32,500 bases of DNA from Symsagittifera roscoffensis (taxonomy: Eukaryota > Xenacoelomorpha > Acoela > Convolutidae). The position numbers were made by a program, and so were the translations under genes. A model generated the notes under the pieces. It was not told the origin of the DNA, searched no databases, and saw only the letters and a program-made list of their open reading frames with translations. This document shows, one piece after another, positions 19,101 to 29,486 of this stretch (within the stretch, counting starts at the first letter, position 1; each line of letters opens with the position of its first letter). The stretch is taken from the NCBI RefSeq assembly GCF_963678635.1, contig NW_026971145.1, positions 1 to 32,500 on the forward strand, in the 5' to 3' direction.

Positions 19101-20940
19101 GTATTTTTGAAAAAAATTGATATTTGGACATGTTTTCTTTTATGGCAACCAGGATGACTCATTTTGATCGTCTCACTTTTTACCCAGTCTCATAATTGTT
19201 TTTTTTGTTTTCTCCCGCTAAACAGTTCGCTTAAAAGTGTTACAAAAAAACTGATTGAACAAAAATATAGAAGAGTATAAATATTTCTGTACAATCTTCA
19301 AGGAAAAAGGTCAACTGAAGAGAAAAAAATGAAGGTTTTGAGATTGGGTAACAAATTAAGTAGCACTACGAATTATCTTGATTACGGTTTAAGGAAAACA
19401 AACTTTTTTTAGTTTTTCAGCATAGAAAAAGCTGAAAATTTTTATTGACATGGAAAAAACTTCTTAGAAGAGTGCTTTCAACTAATCACTTCAAATGAAA
19501 TTGCAAGTGTGTTTCGTCGAAAAAGAAGTTATTATAAATTATAAATTAAGCATGCTGATGGCTTAGGAATCATTAGTAGCAAAAATGGTCCTCTGCAGGT
19601 CTCAGCTTCTCAAGTGTAACGAAATGTAAGGCATAGCAACTAACAAAAGAAGAGAATTCTGTATAACAACCGCAAAGTACAAGATCATTAAGCAACCCCA
19701 AATTATGGGTAGGTTATGCCAATTAGGTAAAAACTCACAGAATTCAACGGGGTGCTTAATTACTTATTCACAATTTTCCTACTTTATTTGAAATCTTTAT
19801 AATGGTCCCACAGAAAAGAAAAAATCGGGAGATTAATCAAATTTTCAAATCAAAAAGGAGAAGTAAGATGAACTCCTCACAGTTTTCCTTCACAGTAATT
19901 TGATAAGTGGAGAAAAAATCAAAAACATATGATTCGTTTTTAGCAAATTTACTCTGGTTAAGGAAAGTGTTAAAAACTTCAGCGTTCCAAAAAAAAGACC
20001 AGTTTTTTTTAAACTATTTACAGATCAAAAAAATGGTATTTTCATACCGCATAATGTTGGACAATTGCAAAGATTTCATAGTTTACTAATCAAAACTCTA
20101 CATTTTGGTGGATACAAACTTTTTGCTTGGAATATATTTTGCCTAACGTAAGCTTCTAGAGTACACTCAAATCAGCATAGTTCGGGTTGATCTCAACTGC
20201 ATAGTTCTAGTTGTTCTTTTTCAAAAAATTTTTTAAAGAATTTCTTTTACAACCTGTCTGGTGTTCTCTTTTTCATGTGACTGGGTTACTCTTTTAATAA
20301 TAATATGCTTGACAATTTGCTTCAAAAACTTATCCATTTGGCGACTGCTAGTCAATTTCAGTGAACTAGCAAAAAAATATCTCTCCTTCTGACTTTGAAT
20401 GCTCCATTTAGCTATTAGTTTTCACTTATTATGTTTTGGGATATCTTGTGCAGTTCTAGAAAACTGAACATTTTCTTGACTGCAATCGATGCCCAAGTAT
20501 AATCAACTAATTGGAGCAGTGATATCATGATTAATTTTTTTGCAAAAGTCGCTTAAAATCTTTGTGAATGTTTCTTCGTACATTTAACTTAACTTATTAG
20601 CAAACCAGAAGCCGACTTTTTTGAACTGTAGCTTAATCTTATGGATTCCAGGTTTATTAGGAGTCATGAACGTATTGAAAAGTTTTATTTAGGTCTTTTG
20701 CGGAAAACTTTTGAGGCAAACTTCTTTTTCGAAAAGCAGAATAAAATCACCTAAAATTGTCATCGACTTTCAATTTCGAAAGTGGATTTCGTTTCTTAGA
20801 TTTCCCAGCGTAGTAAAAAAAATTCCAAAAGAACCACTTTTTTCAGTCCGATTTAATTTTATCAAAAATTTTAGTGATCAGTTGAAATTGTTTTTAAAAT
20901 ATATACCACTTTCGTGCCAAAAATCTCAAACTTTGAAGTT

Positions 20941-20978
20941 CAAACCTCTAGGCCTGTTTAGAAAAGAGTTTCAAAAAA
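20941..20978 (+). pseudogene. Fragment of decayed signal-peptide exon, unit 3
   Basis: CAAACCTCTAGGCC then TGTTTAGAAAAGAGTTTC matches the 3' half of the exon copies in units 2 and 5. The Gln codon CAG has become TAG and the donor is gone. Confidence 0.5.
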
Positions 20979-20985
20979 ATTTTTG

Positions 20986-22280
20986 AGCAAGAGAAAATAT
21001 ATATAAAAGAGAAGATTAAATAAAATGTTTTAAGACAAAAAAACAAGTAAATGAGTCCTAAAGGAATAAACTGCTGGCCAAATTGCTGATTACCAAATTA
21101 TACTTCAAGATATGGCAAGATATGATGTCATTAGTTAAAATGAATTAAAAAAGGAAAATTTATGTTGCCAAAAAAAATTAAATTGCACAAAAACAAAAAT
21201 AGAGGAAAAGGTGACAATTTTAATGTGTGAATGACTACTTTTAGAAAGTTTTCTTTATTTTTTGAGTTTTCAAAAGCCACCCTATCTTGCATTCATCAAA
21301 AATTTAGAACTGTGAGTATCGTTTTTAATTTTGTTAAATAAAATTGAATTAATTGCCCAAAAAATAAGCTTAAGTACAATTGAACACAAATTTTTTGAGG
21401 ATAATTGTGTTTTCATTTTTCTAGGAAAAGGTATTCTCCCTCCAGCTTTTGTAAATTGTTATACAAATCTTCAGACTGGTATAGTTTTTGCAATATTTTC
21501 CAGTTTATTAATGACAGATCCAGTATGACAGATAAACAAATGTATAGAATCAGATTTTAAGAAATCAAAACTTCATACCTTGTAGTGACTTTTTTTATCT
21601 CGATATCTTTTACGAATTTCTTACTTACAATCATTTGATCCGCTTGTTCGCTCTTTACTCGTTTTTTGCTCTTTTCATGAATTCAACGACTGAGTCACCA
21701 ATGATGACATCCCTTTTCCGATATTGCTAGAGCGCATCAGTACTAGGAACTACAATTCACTGGATACGCATTTCTTGACTTGGGAGTAGATGTCTTGTCC
21801 CATTCCTGCTTATCACATTAATTAAAATCCAGACAAATAAATAACATTCAAAAAGTTTGGCAAAAAATTTTTCAACAGGTTTTTTTTATTTTTGTGATTT
21901 TATTCAACAAGAGCTTCTGGAAAAAAAAGTTTATCAGAAAACATTTCTGTGGAAATAGTTTTTATGAAGGTAAGAAGAAAAAAAAATTCCCAAAAACCTC
22001 AATGGAAAGTCTATATACGTTTTCTCCAGGAAGAAGAAAAACATAATCTGATTAAAGCATTTGGAAGTAGTGGAAAATTTTCAGAAAAATCGTGCATTCC
22101 TGCCTAGAAACTCTTGAAAGTAACACATTATAATCAATTTAATAGTTACACACTTGAAAGAAAAAATCAGATAGTTATCATGAACGATCGAATAAACAAA
22201 ATTCAAATTAATTTTTTAAAAAAAATTCACAGAGAAAACAATCAATAGCTAATTTGAGAAGTTACACGCTGAATTTTTTT
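20986..22280. other. Single-copy spacer between unit 3 and unit 0'
   Basis: AT-rich sequence not matched elsewhere in the window, apart from a short stretch near 21248-21275 that resembles the end of the unit 2 tail. It holds a TATATATAAAAG TATA-like motif near 20998 and one possible exon relic (21425-21522). Otherwise I see nothing in it. Confidence 0.6.
21425..21522 (+). pseudogene. Possible exon or exon relic resembling an amino-acid permease
   Basis: A short open stretch between TTTTTCTAG (acceptor-like, ending 21424) and GTATGA (donor-like, from 21523). It encodes GKGILPPAFVNCYTNLQ followed by a hydrophobic segment ending LLMTDP. The pattern GxGxLPxxF...xxT then a membrane segment resembles the loop and helix of SLC7/APC-type amino-acid transporters. 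No neighbouring exon was found, so it may be a relic or chance. Confidence 0.25.
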
Positions 22281-22957
22281 CATAAGGTTCGGTCATTTGA
22301 GTAGACTTTAGAGTTTTGAACAAAATGAATTACCATTTAAAAGAAACTATTTAATGCAAGACTTATAGTTTTGTTCAACATTTGATTGATCAACGCTTCA
22401 TTAATTACTCGTAAAATCTGCCTTGATAGTTTAAATATCTTTGAACGCCTTTTTTGCTTAGTAGACCTACCTCTTAGATGAAACCTTAGCTTTTTTCTGG
22501 TCAGCTGTTTCTGGTCAGCTGCCCGCAAAAAATCGCTGCCAGGAAAGTTTTTAGCGAGGAGTTTTCTCCGGTGTCTTTTGAGCTCAATTGGATCTCACAT
22601 AATAAAAATTTCAAATGGTTTGAGTAATGCAAATGGACTTCAAAGAATTTCAATTAGCTCAACCTCCAATCACTGATGGTAAATCCGATCAATAATTATG
22701 TTAAGAGATGTAGCTGCTCATGTTGTCATGGACTTTTCTATGACTTGTTTATACAATTTGTTGTTCAAACTTTGTTTTTCCTGAGATTAAAAGGGATGTG
22801 ATGAGAACATATCATCATTTATGACGATGGGCTGTTTTGGAATATAACATCTCAATGAGCGATCAACTTAAAAGACAGCAGACTTAGAGACCCGAAATTA
22901 ACTCTTGTTTCTAAGAAAAAATTGCGTCAGTTTGTTAGACAGATCATTCACTAACTA
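22281..22957. repeat. 677-bp block identical to 4990-5666
   Basis: The partner of the block at 4990-5666. It starts after a T7 run (22274-22280) and ends one base before the first mismatch at 22958. Confidence 0.88.
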
Positions 22958-23310
22958 TTTTGTAGATGGTTATTTTTAAGGTTTCTTACACCTCCTAGAA
23001 TGAATTGCAAAAACTTATTTTTTAAAAAATTGTGTTTTTGCTTTTTCAGAACAAAAAACTTGAAAATATTTAAAACTTAAAGGAAGAAAAAATTTTTAAA
23101 ATTGCAATTAGCTCGGTTTTTTAATCAGAGTCAAACAATAATTTTATCGTTGTAATCATCATCAACAAACTTTCCTCAAAAGTTAAAATAATTAAAAACA
23201 AATTGCGACTCTTGTTGATAAATTGGAACGCTTTTGCATTTGGTTTGATCCTTATAACAGTTTTGATACTAGTTGAAGAATTTGTATTGTTTTCTGCTTT
23301 TTTTCAGCAA

Positions 23311-23385
23311 TTGAAAAAAAAGCAGCTTGAGTCTCAAATGGAGAACCTTAATCCCAGCAGTTCGAACTTTCTGTTTGGACAATAG
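23311..23385 (+). pseudogene. Short exon-like segment with a Lys/Gln-rich frame (unit 0')
   Basis: TTTTTTTCAG, a good acceptor, is followed by an open frame reading QLKKKQLESQMENL then a Ser/Asn-rich end and a stop after FLFGQ. In unit 0 the matching place (about 6015-6090) has lost six bases and the frame. Upstream, 23203-23310 is open and hydrophobic. It could be the last exon of a lost small gene. I do not recognise it, and lack of conservation between copies argues against function. Confidence 0.2.
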
Positions 23386-24133
23386 TGAAAGCATTGGAGT
23401 TGTTCCAATTTTAAAACTTTTTTGTTGGACCATTTATGGATCAGAAGCTTGCCAAGAACTACAATTTGTTTGCAACTTACAAAAGAAGATGATCGGATTA
23501 CAACCGCGAGATACAATTGTGATAAACTTCCTCACATTCAGCTTTTTGTATCTTAGCTGCAAAGAGAATGAAACTAAAAACTAATTATTTTGTCCACTAA
23601 AACTATGGAATATTTTAAAAACGGACATATCTATGTTGATAATGGTATTTTCAAATAAAACTGATAATATAGATTTAAGATCAAGAAATAACGGCTATGA
23701 ATACCCAGGTTTAGGTATTTAAAAGATTGTCTGGTACTCTGAGTGAGTCGCCAGATTGACTCAGGGTGAGTGTTTACTTTTCCACTCAAACTCAAAACCC
23801 TTGTTTTTTCCTTTTCCGATGATCAAGATTCGGGAAAACTCAACAGAAAAATGTTTTCATGAAAAACCTTTTATATTATGTTTTGCTTTAGTAATTTGTC
23901 CTTTAGAATCTTCCAGGAAACTGGTCAATGGAAGAGAAAAAACATAGTTTGAAATTGGGTAAAAGATAAAGCAAAATGATTCGGCTTGGATACCACATGA
24001 GCAAACCAAACTAGTCTGAATTAGAAAAAAATTAACCAAAAATTGAAAATTTTGCTTGATCTGAAAGCTCCTACATAGATAAAAAGCGTTTTGAACTATG
24101 CTTCCAACTATAAACTGAAAAATAGGTATTTTT

Positions 24134-27030
24134 AAGGGAAAGAAGGTGAAGCATCCTCGGCAATATTGCAATAGGGTTTTTGAAATGAACCCATTAGAGT
24201 CAATTCAATTAGTGAATCATTTAAAGAAAAAACCAATTTGCTTTCAAGAACAATTAAGTGAATAGTGATCAAGTGGATTTTTATAAATTATTTCACAAAA
24301 ACTTAAACATTAGTCTTTTCGAAAAAAAACGCGGATATTGCTTTTTTGAGCTTGCTTGACTATTTCAAATATACAAATTAAAGATTTATTTTGTTCAAAA
24401 TGTGATTAGTTATCTCTTCACTAACTACAAGAGAAATCTATTCATCCATTTCAATGTATAGTACAGCTACTTCTGATATGAAATTCTATTTTTGATCTAA
24501 TCAGCAGCCGCCAAAAACACAATTCCTCAGAAAAATTCTAGACAGAAATTTTCTTAGGTGTCTTTTCGGCTCAAATGGATCTGCCCTTTTAAAAAGAACA
24601 TATGATTGAATTAATGTAGAGTGAATTCAACGAACATAAAAAAGTTCAATCACCAATCAATGATAATCATTTTAATCAAAAACTATGATAAGAGCAAAAG
24701 CTGCTACTGTTGGATTGGATTATTCAAAGCATTTATTTGGATAAAACATTTTTTTTAAAACACACCTAATAATTTTATCTAGTCAACTGCTGCCAAAAAA
24801 TATTAATTACACACTTTCAGATCTTATCATGAAATGTTTCGGTGAGAGGCTGAAATAAATAGCTTGAAAACTCCTCTCTATTAACCACAGTTTCAAATGA
24901 AAGCATTGGAGTTGTTCCTATTTTCAGTTTTGTTACGGACAAGTTACGGACCAGAAGCATACCAACAATAATAAATTACAACAAAAAATAGTTCGCATGG
25001 TAATCGGGAGTTTGGACAATTTTGATAAATCTTCCTGGATTCAGCTTCTTCTTTTAACTGCTACTAGGATGAAGCCATAAAGCGAGTCAATTTTATGGTG
25101 ACTGACGCTTCAAAATAACTTAAGACTAGATACATGTTGATGTATTGTTATCAACATAGGCTCATCTATGTTGATAGCAGTCTTTTTGAATAAAATTGAT
25201 ATTTGGACATGTTTTCATTTATGGCAACCAGGATGACTCATTTTGCTCGCCTCACTTTTTACCCAGTCTCAAAACTGTTTTTTTTCTTTCTCCCGCTAAA
25301 CAGTTTGCTTGAAAAATTTACAAAAAAACTGATTGAAGAAAAAACATATTAGATTAAAAATATTTCTGTACAATCTTCAGGGAAAAAGGTCAACTGAAGA
25401 GAAAAAAATATGAGATTGCGTAACAAATTAAGTAGCACTATGAATTATCCTGATTACCGTTTAATGAAAACAAACTATTTTGAATTTTTCAGCATAGAAA
25501 AAGCTGACAATTTTTAATGACTTGGAAAAAACTACTTAGAAGAGTGCTTCCACTAATCAATACAAATGAAATTGCAACTGTTTTTCGGTGAAAAAGAAGT
25601 TGAAGCAATCTCAGCAATTATAAATAAAGCATGCTGATGGCTTTGGAATCATTAATAGCAAAATTGGTCCACTGCAGGTTTCAGCTTTTCAAGTGTAACG
25701 AAATGTAAGGCATAGCAACTAACAAAAGAAGAGAATTCTGTATAACAACCGCAAAGTACAAGATCATTAAGCAACCCTAAATTATGGGTAGGTTATGCCA
25801 ATTAGGTAAAAACTCACAGAATTCAACGAAATTACTTATTCATAATTTTCCTGCTTTATTTGGAATCTATATGACGGTCCCACAGAAAAGAAAAAATTGG
25901 GAAAGTAATCAAATTTTCAAATCAAAAAGGAGAAGTAAGAGGAACTCCTCGCAGTTTTTCCTTCACAGTTTTTTGATAAGTAGAGAAAAATCAAAAACGC
26001 ATGTTTTGTTTTTAGAAAAGTTACTCTGGCTAAGGAAAGAGTTAAAAACTTCATTGTTCCAAAAAAATAGACCAATTTTTTAAAATTTTTTTAGATAAAA
26101 AAATGGTATATTCACACCGCATAATGTTGGACAATTGCAAAGATTTCATAGTTTACTAATCAAAACTCTACATTTTGGTGGATACATTGAAATCTCACCT
26201 TTTTGTTTGGAATAAATTTTGCCTAACGTAAGCTTCTAGTGTACACTCAAATCTGCATAGTTCGTGTTGATCTCGACTGCATAGTTCTAGTTGTTTTTTT
26301 TTCAAATTTTTTTTAAAGATTTTCTTTTACAACCTGTCTGGTGTTCTCTTTTTCAAGTGACTGGGTTACTCTTTTAATAATATGCTAGACAGTTTGCTTC
26401 AAAAACTTATCCATTGTGCGACTGCTAGTCATTTTCAATGAAAAAGCAAAAAAAAACATCTCTCCTTCTGAGTTTGAATGCTCCATTAATTCAATAATTT
26501 TCAATTATTCTGTTTAAGAATATCCTGTGCAGTTCTAGAAAACTAAACAAGTTCCTGACTGCAATCGATGCCCAAGTATAATCAACTAGTTGGAGCAGTG
26601 GTATCAAGGTTAATTTTTTTTGCAAAAGGTTGCTTAAAATCTTTGTGAATGTTTCTTCGTACATTTAACTTAACTTAATAGCAAACCAGAAGCAGATTTT
26701 TTTTGAACGGTAGCTTACTCTTATGTATTCCAGGATTATTAGGAGTCATGAACTTATTGAAAACTTTTTTTTAAGTCTTTCACGGAAAACTTTTGAGACA
26801 AACTTCTTTTTCGAAAAGCAAAAAAAAATGAATTTCACAAAAAAACATCATCGACTTTCAATTTCGAAGCGTAGTAACAAAATTCCCAAGGAACCACTTT
26901 TTTCAGTCCGATTTATTTTTATCAAAAATTTTAGTGATCAGTTTTTAATTGTTTTTGAAATATATACCTCTTTCGTGCCAAAAACCTTAAACTTTGAATT
27001 TCAAAAACTGAACTTTTTAAAGTCGTTTTT
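24134..27030 (+). repeat. Array unit 4 with internal deletion
   Basis: It begins with the unit marker (24136). At about 24820 the text jumps from ACACACTTTCAG to ATCTTATCATGAAATG, skipping about 700 bp that units 1-3 hold between the second CAGCTGCC sub-repeat and the CATCTTATCATGA landmark. It then follows the normal order to a shortened tail, which breaks off in an oligo-T run near 27025. No supported gene. Confidence 0.85.
25146..25179 (+). other. Conserved hairpin, unit 4 copy
   Basis: TATCAACATAG (25149-25159) and CTATGTTGATA (25166-25176) with the same GCTCAT loop. Confidence 0.7.
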
Positions 27031-29030
27031 TTTTCTCCCGCTAAACAGTTTGCTTAAAAGGTTTTACAAAAAAACTGATTGAAGAAAAAATATTTTAGAT
27101 TAAAAATATTTCTGTACAATCTTCAAGGAAAAAGGTCAACGGAAGAGAAAAAAGAAGGTTTTGAGATTGGGTAACAAATTAAGTAGCACTACGAATTATC
27201 CTGATTATCGTTTAAGGAAAACAAACTTTTTTTAATTTTTCAGCATAGAAAAAGCTGAAAGTTTTTATTGACATGGAAAAAACTACTTGGAAGAGTGCTT
27301 CCAACTAATCAATACAAATGAAATTGCAAGTGTGTTTCAGTGAAAAAGAAGTTGAAGCAATCTCAGCAATTATAAATTAAGCATGCTGATGGCTTTGGAA
27401 TCATTAGTAGCAAAAATGGTCCTCTGCAGGTCTCAGCTTCTAAATTGTAACGAAATGTAAGGCATAGCAACTAACAAAAGAAGAGAATTCTGTATAACAA
27501 CCGCAAAGTACAAGATCATTAAGCAACCCTAAATTATGGGTAGGTTATGCCAATTAGGTAAAAACTCACAGAATTCAACGAGGTGCTTAATTACTTATTC
27601 ACAATTTTCCTACCTTATTTGAAATCTTTATAATGGTCCCACAGAAAAGAAAAAATCGGGAGAGTAATCAAATTTTCAAATCAAAAAGGAGAAGTAAGAT
27701 GAACTCCTCACAGTTTTTCCTTCACAGTTTTTTGATTAGCGGAGAAAATATCAAAAACGCATGTTTCGTTTTTAGAAAAACTACTCTGGTTAAGGAAAGT
27801 GTTAGAGACTACATTGTTCCAAAAAATAGACCAATTTTTTAAATTTATTTTTAGATTAAAAAAATGGTATTTTCACACCGCATAATGTTGGACAATTGCA
27901 AAGATTACATAGTTTACTAATCAAAACTCTACATTTTGGTGGATACATTGAAATCTCACCTTTTTGTTTGGAATACATTTTTCCTAATCTAAGCTTCTAG
28001 AGTACACTCAAATCTGCATAGTTCGGGTTGTTCTCGACTGCATAAATCTAGTTGTTTTTTTTTTCAAAATTTTTTAAAAGATTTTCTCTTAAAACCTGTC
28101 TGGTGTTCTCTTTTTCATGTGACTGGGTTACTCTTTTAGTAATGTTCTAGACAGTTTGTTTCAAAAATTTATCCATTGTGCGACTGCTAGTCATTTTCAA
28201 TGAAATAGCAAAAAAAAACATCTATCCTTCTGAGTTTGAATGCTCCATTTATCCATTAGATTTCACTTATTATGTTTTGGGTTATCTTGTGCAGTTCTAG
28301 AAAACTGAACATTTTCTTGACTGCAATCGATGCCCAAGTATAATCAACTAATTGGAGCAGTGGTATCATGATTAATTTTTTTGCAAAAGTCGCTTAAAAT
28401 TTTTGTGAATGTTTCTTCATACATTTAACTTAACTTAAAAGCAAACCAGAAGCCGACTTTTTTGAACTGTAGCTTACTCTTATGTATTCCAGGTTTCTCA
28501 GGAGTCATGAAAGTATTGAAAAGTTTTATTTAGGTCTTTTGCGGAAAACTTTTGAGGCAAACTTCTTTTTCCAAAAGCAAAAAAATGAAATTCACAAAAA
28601 AAAAACGTCATCGACTTTCAATTTCCCAGCGAGTAAATTTCCCAGCGTTTCAATTTTAGATTTCCCAGCGTAGCAAAAACATTCCAAAGGAACCATATTT
28701 TTCAGTCCGATTTGATTTTATCAAAAGTTTTAGTGATCATTTTTTAATTGTTTTTGAAATATATACCACTTTCGTGCCAAAAACCTCAAACTTTGAATTT
28801 CAAAAGTTGAACATTTTAAAACCGTTTTTTTTTAAACTTTTTTTTCGTGTTTGTTGGCTATTCATTTTGACCATTTTGTCCAAACTTCTAGGCCTGTTTA
28901 GAAAAAAGTTCTAAAAAAGTAAGTTATCTTGTTTTTACAGAAAACTTTTTTTCAAAAAGTGATTCTAAAAAAGTAATTTAATCTATTTTTTTTGAAAAAA
29001 AAGTTCTAATTTTTTTTTAAAAAGATTTCA
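27031..29030 (+). repeat. Array unit 5, 5'-truncated, with full tail
   Basis: It joins unit 4 inside an oligo-T run (GTCGTTTTTTTTTCTCCCGCTAAACAG at about 27022-27048), entering the unit at the CTCCCGCTAAACAGTTTGC landmark found at 25291 in unit 4. It then carries the remaining landmarks (ATGGTCCCACAG 27633, GGACAATTGCAAAG about 27889, GTCTTTTGCGG about 28533) and a long tail with a signal-exon copy. T-run microhomology suggests replication slippage or end-joining at the junction. Confidence 0.82.
28851..28925 (+). pseudogene. Decayed copy of the CAP signal-peptide exon with intact donor, unit 5
   Basis: TTGACCATTTTGTCCAAAC, TCTAGGCCTGTTTAG and AAAAAAGTTCTAAAAAA, then GTAAGTT. Roughly four bases in five match exon 1 of the CAP gene over about 55 bp, and the donor GTAAGTT (28919-28925) is at the same place. 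The CAG codon is TAG, one base is missing relative to exon 1, and no ATG is in place, so it cannot serve as a coding start. Confidence 0.65.
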
Positions 29031-29400
29031 AAATTACACCAAAGCTTCCACAAAGTATGCAAAATTTGGCCTAGGTTATGTTCAGGTGGGAACCTAATCC
29101 TACGCTGTAATTCTTTTGACAAATTTTTCTGTTTTTGAATTGTACTTCTATATGTTTGTATATATAATTGAATTGCAGCGGTAATGAAAAATGATTTTTT
29201 TCATCTTTTTAATTCCACCAAACATAACAAAAAGTACGGAAATTCCTCCAAGCTTGAATAATTTTTGGATATTCTACATAAAGTCAATCGAAGAGTCAAA
29301 AGTGAGCTCATTTTTGTCGTGTAAAAACTGAAGGAAAACTTCCTAAATTTTTTTGCAGTAATTTTTCTGCTGAAAAGCTTACAATCTTTTTGTCAAAATC
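29031..29400 (+). promoter_or_regulatory. Upstream region of the CAP gene
   Basis: AT-rich, single-copy sequence between the end of the array and the start of exon 1. No clear TATA box at a usual distance, and no open frame. It is assigned as promoter/5' UTR only by position. Confidence 0.3.
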
Positions 29401-29486
29401 ATGCAATCGCTTACATTGCTGTCAGCCTTTACGTTGATCATTTTATCCAAAACGTCTAAAGCTGTTCAGGAAAGAATTCTAAAAAA
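29401..29486 (+). CDS. CAP gene exon 1 (signal peptide)
   Basis: The ATG at 29401 opens 28 codons plus two bases: polar start MQS, hydrophobic core LTLLSAFTLIIL, then SKTSKA before VQERILKK. Ser at -3 and Ala at -1 fit signal peptidase cleavage after residue 21. A near-perfect donor, GTAAGTT, follows at 29487. Confidence 0.6.

Larger units (their letters stand above)
17361..20985 (+). repeat. Array unit 3
   Basis: It starts at the GGGAAAGAAGG marker (17370) and carries every landmark in order, including the longest form of the hairpin (19067-19100) and the 19802 copy of ATGGTCCCACAGAAAAG. The tail is shortened (20705-20985) and ends in a fragment of the signal-exon copy. No supported gene. 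Confidence 0.85.
22281..24133 (+). repeat. Diverged array unit 0' (copy 2)
   Basis: The second copy of 4990-6837. The first 677 bp are identical and the rest differs by about a tenth. As in copy 1, it is followed directly by a GGGAAAGAAGG-type unit start, so unit 0 plus the next unit behave as one duplicated module. Confidence 0.85.

Noticed and set aside
4990-29030. CRISPR-like array
   Set aside because: Repeats are kilobases long and diverged, with no short uniform repeat and spacer pattern; the context is eukaryotic.
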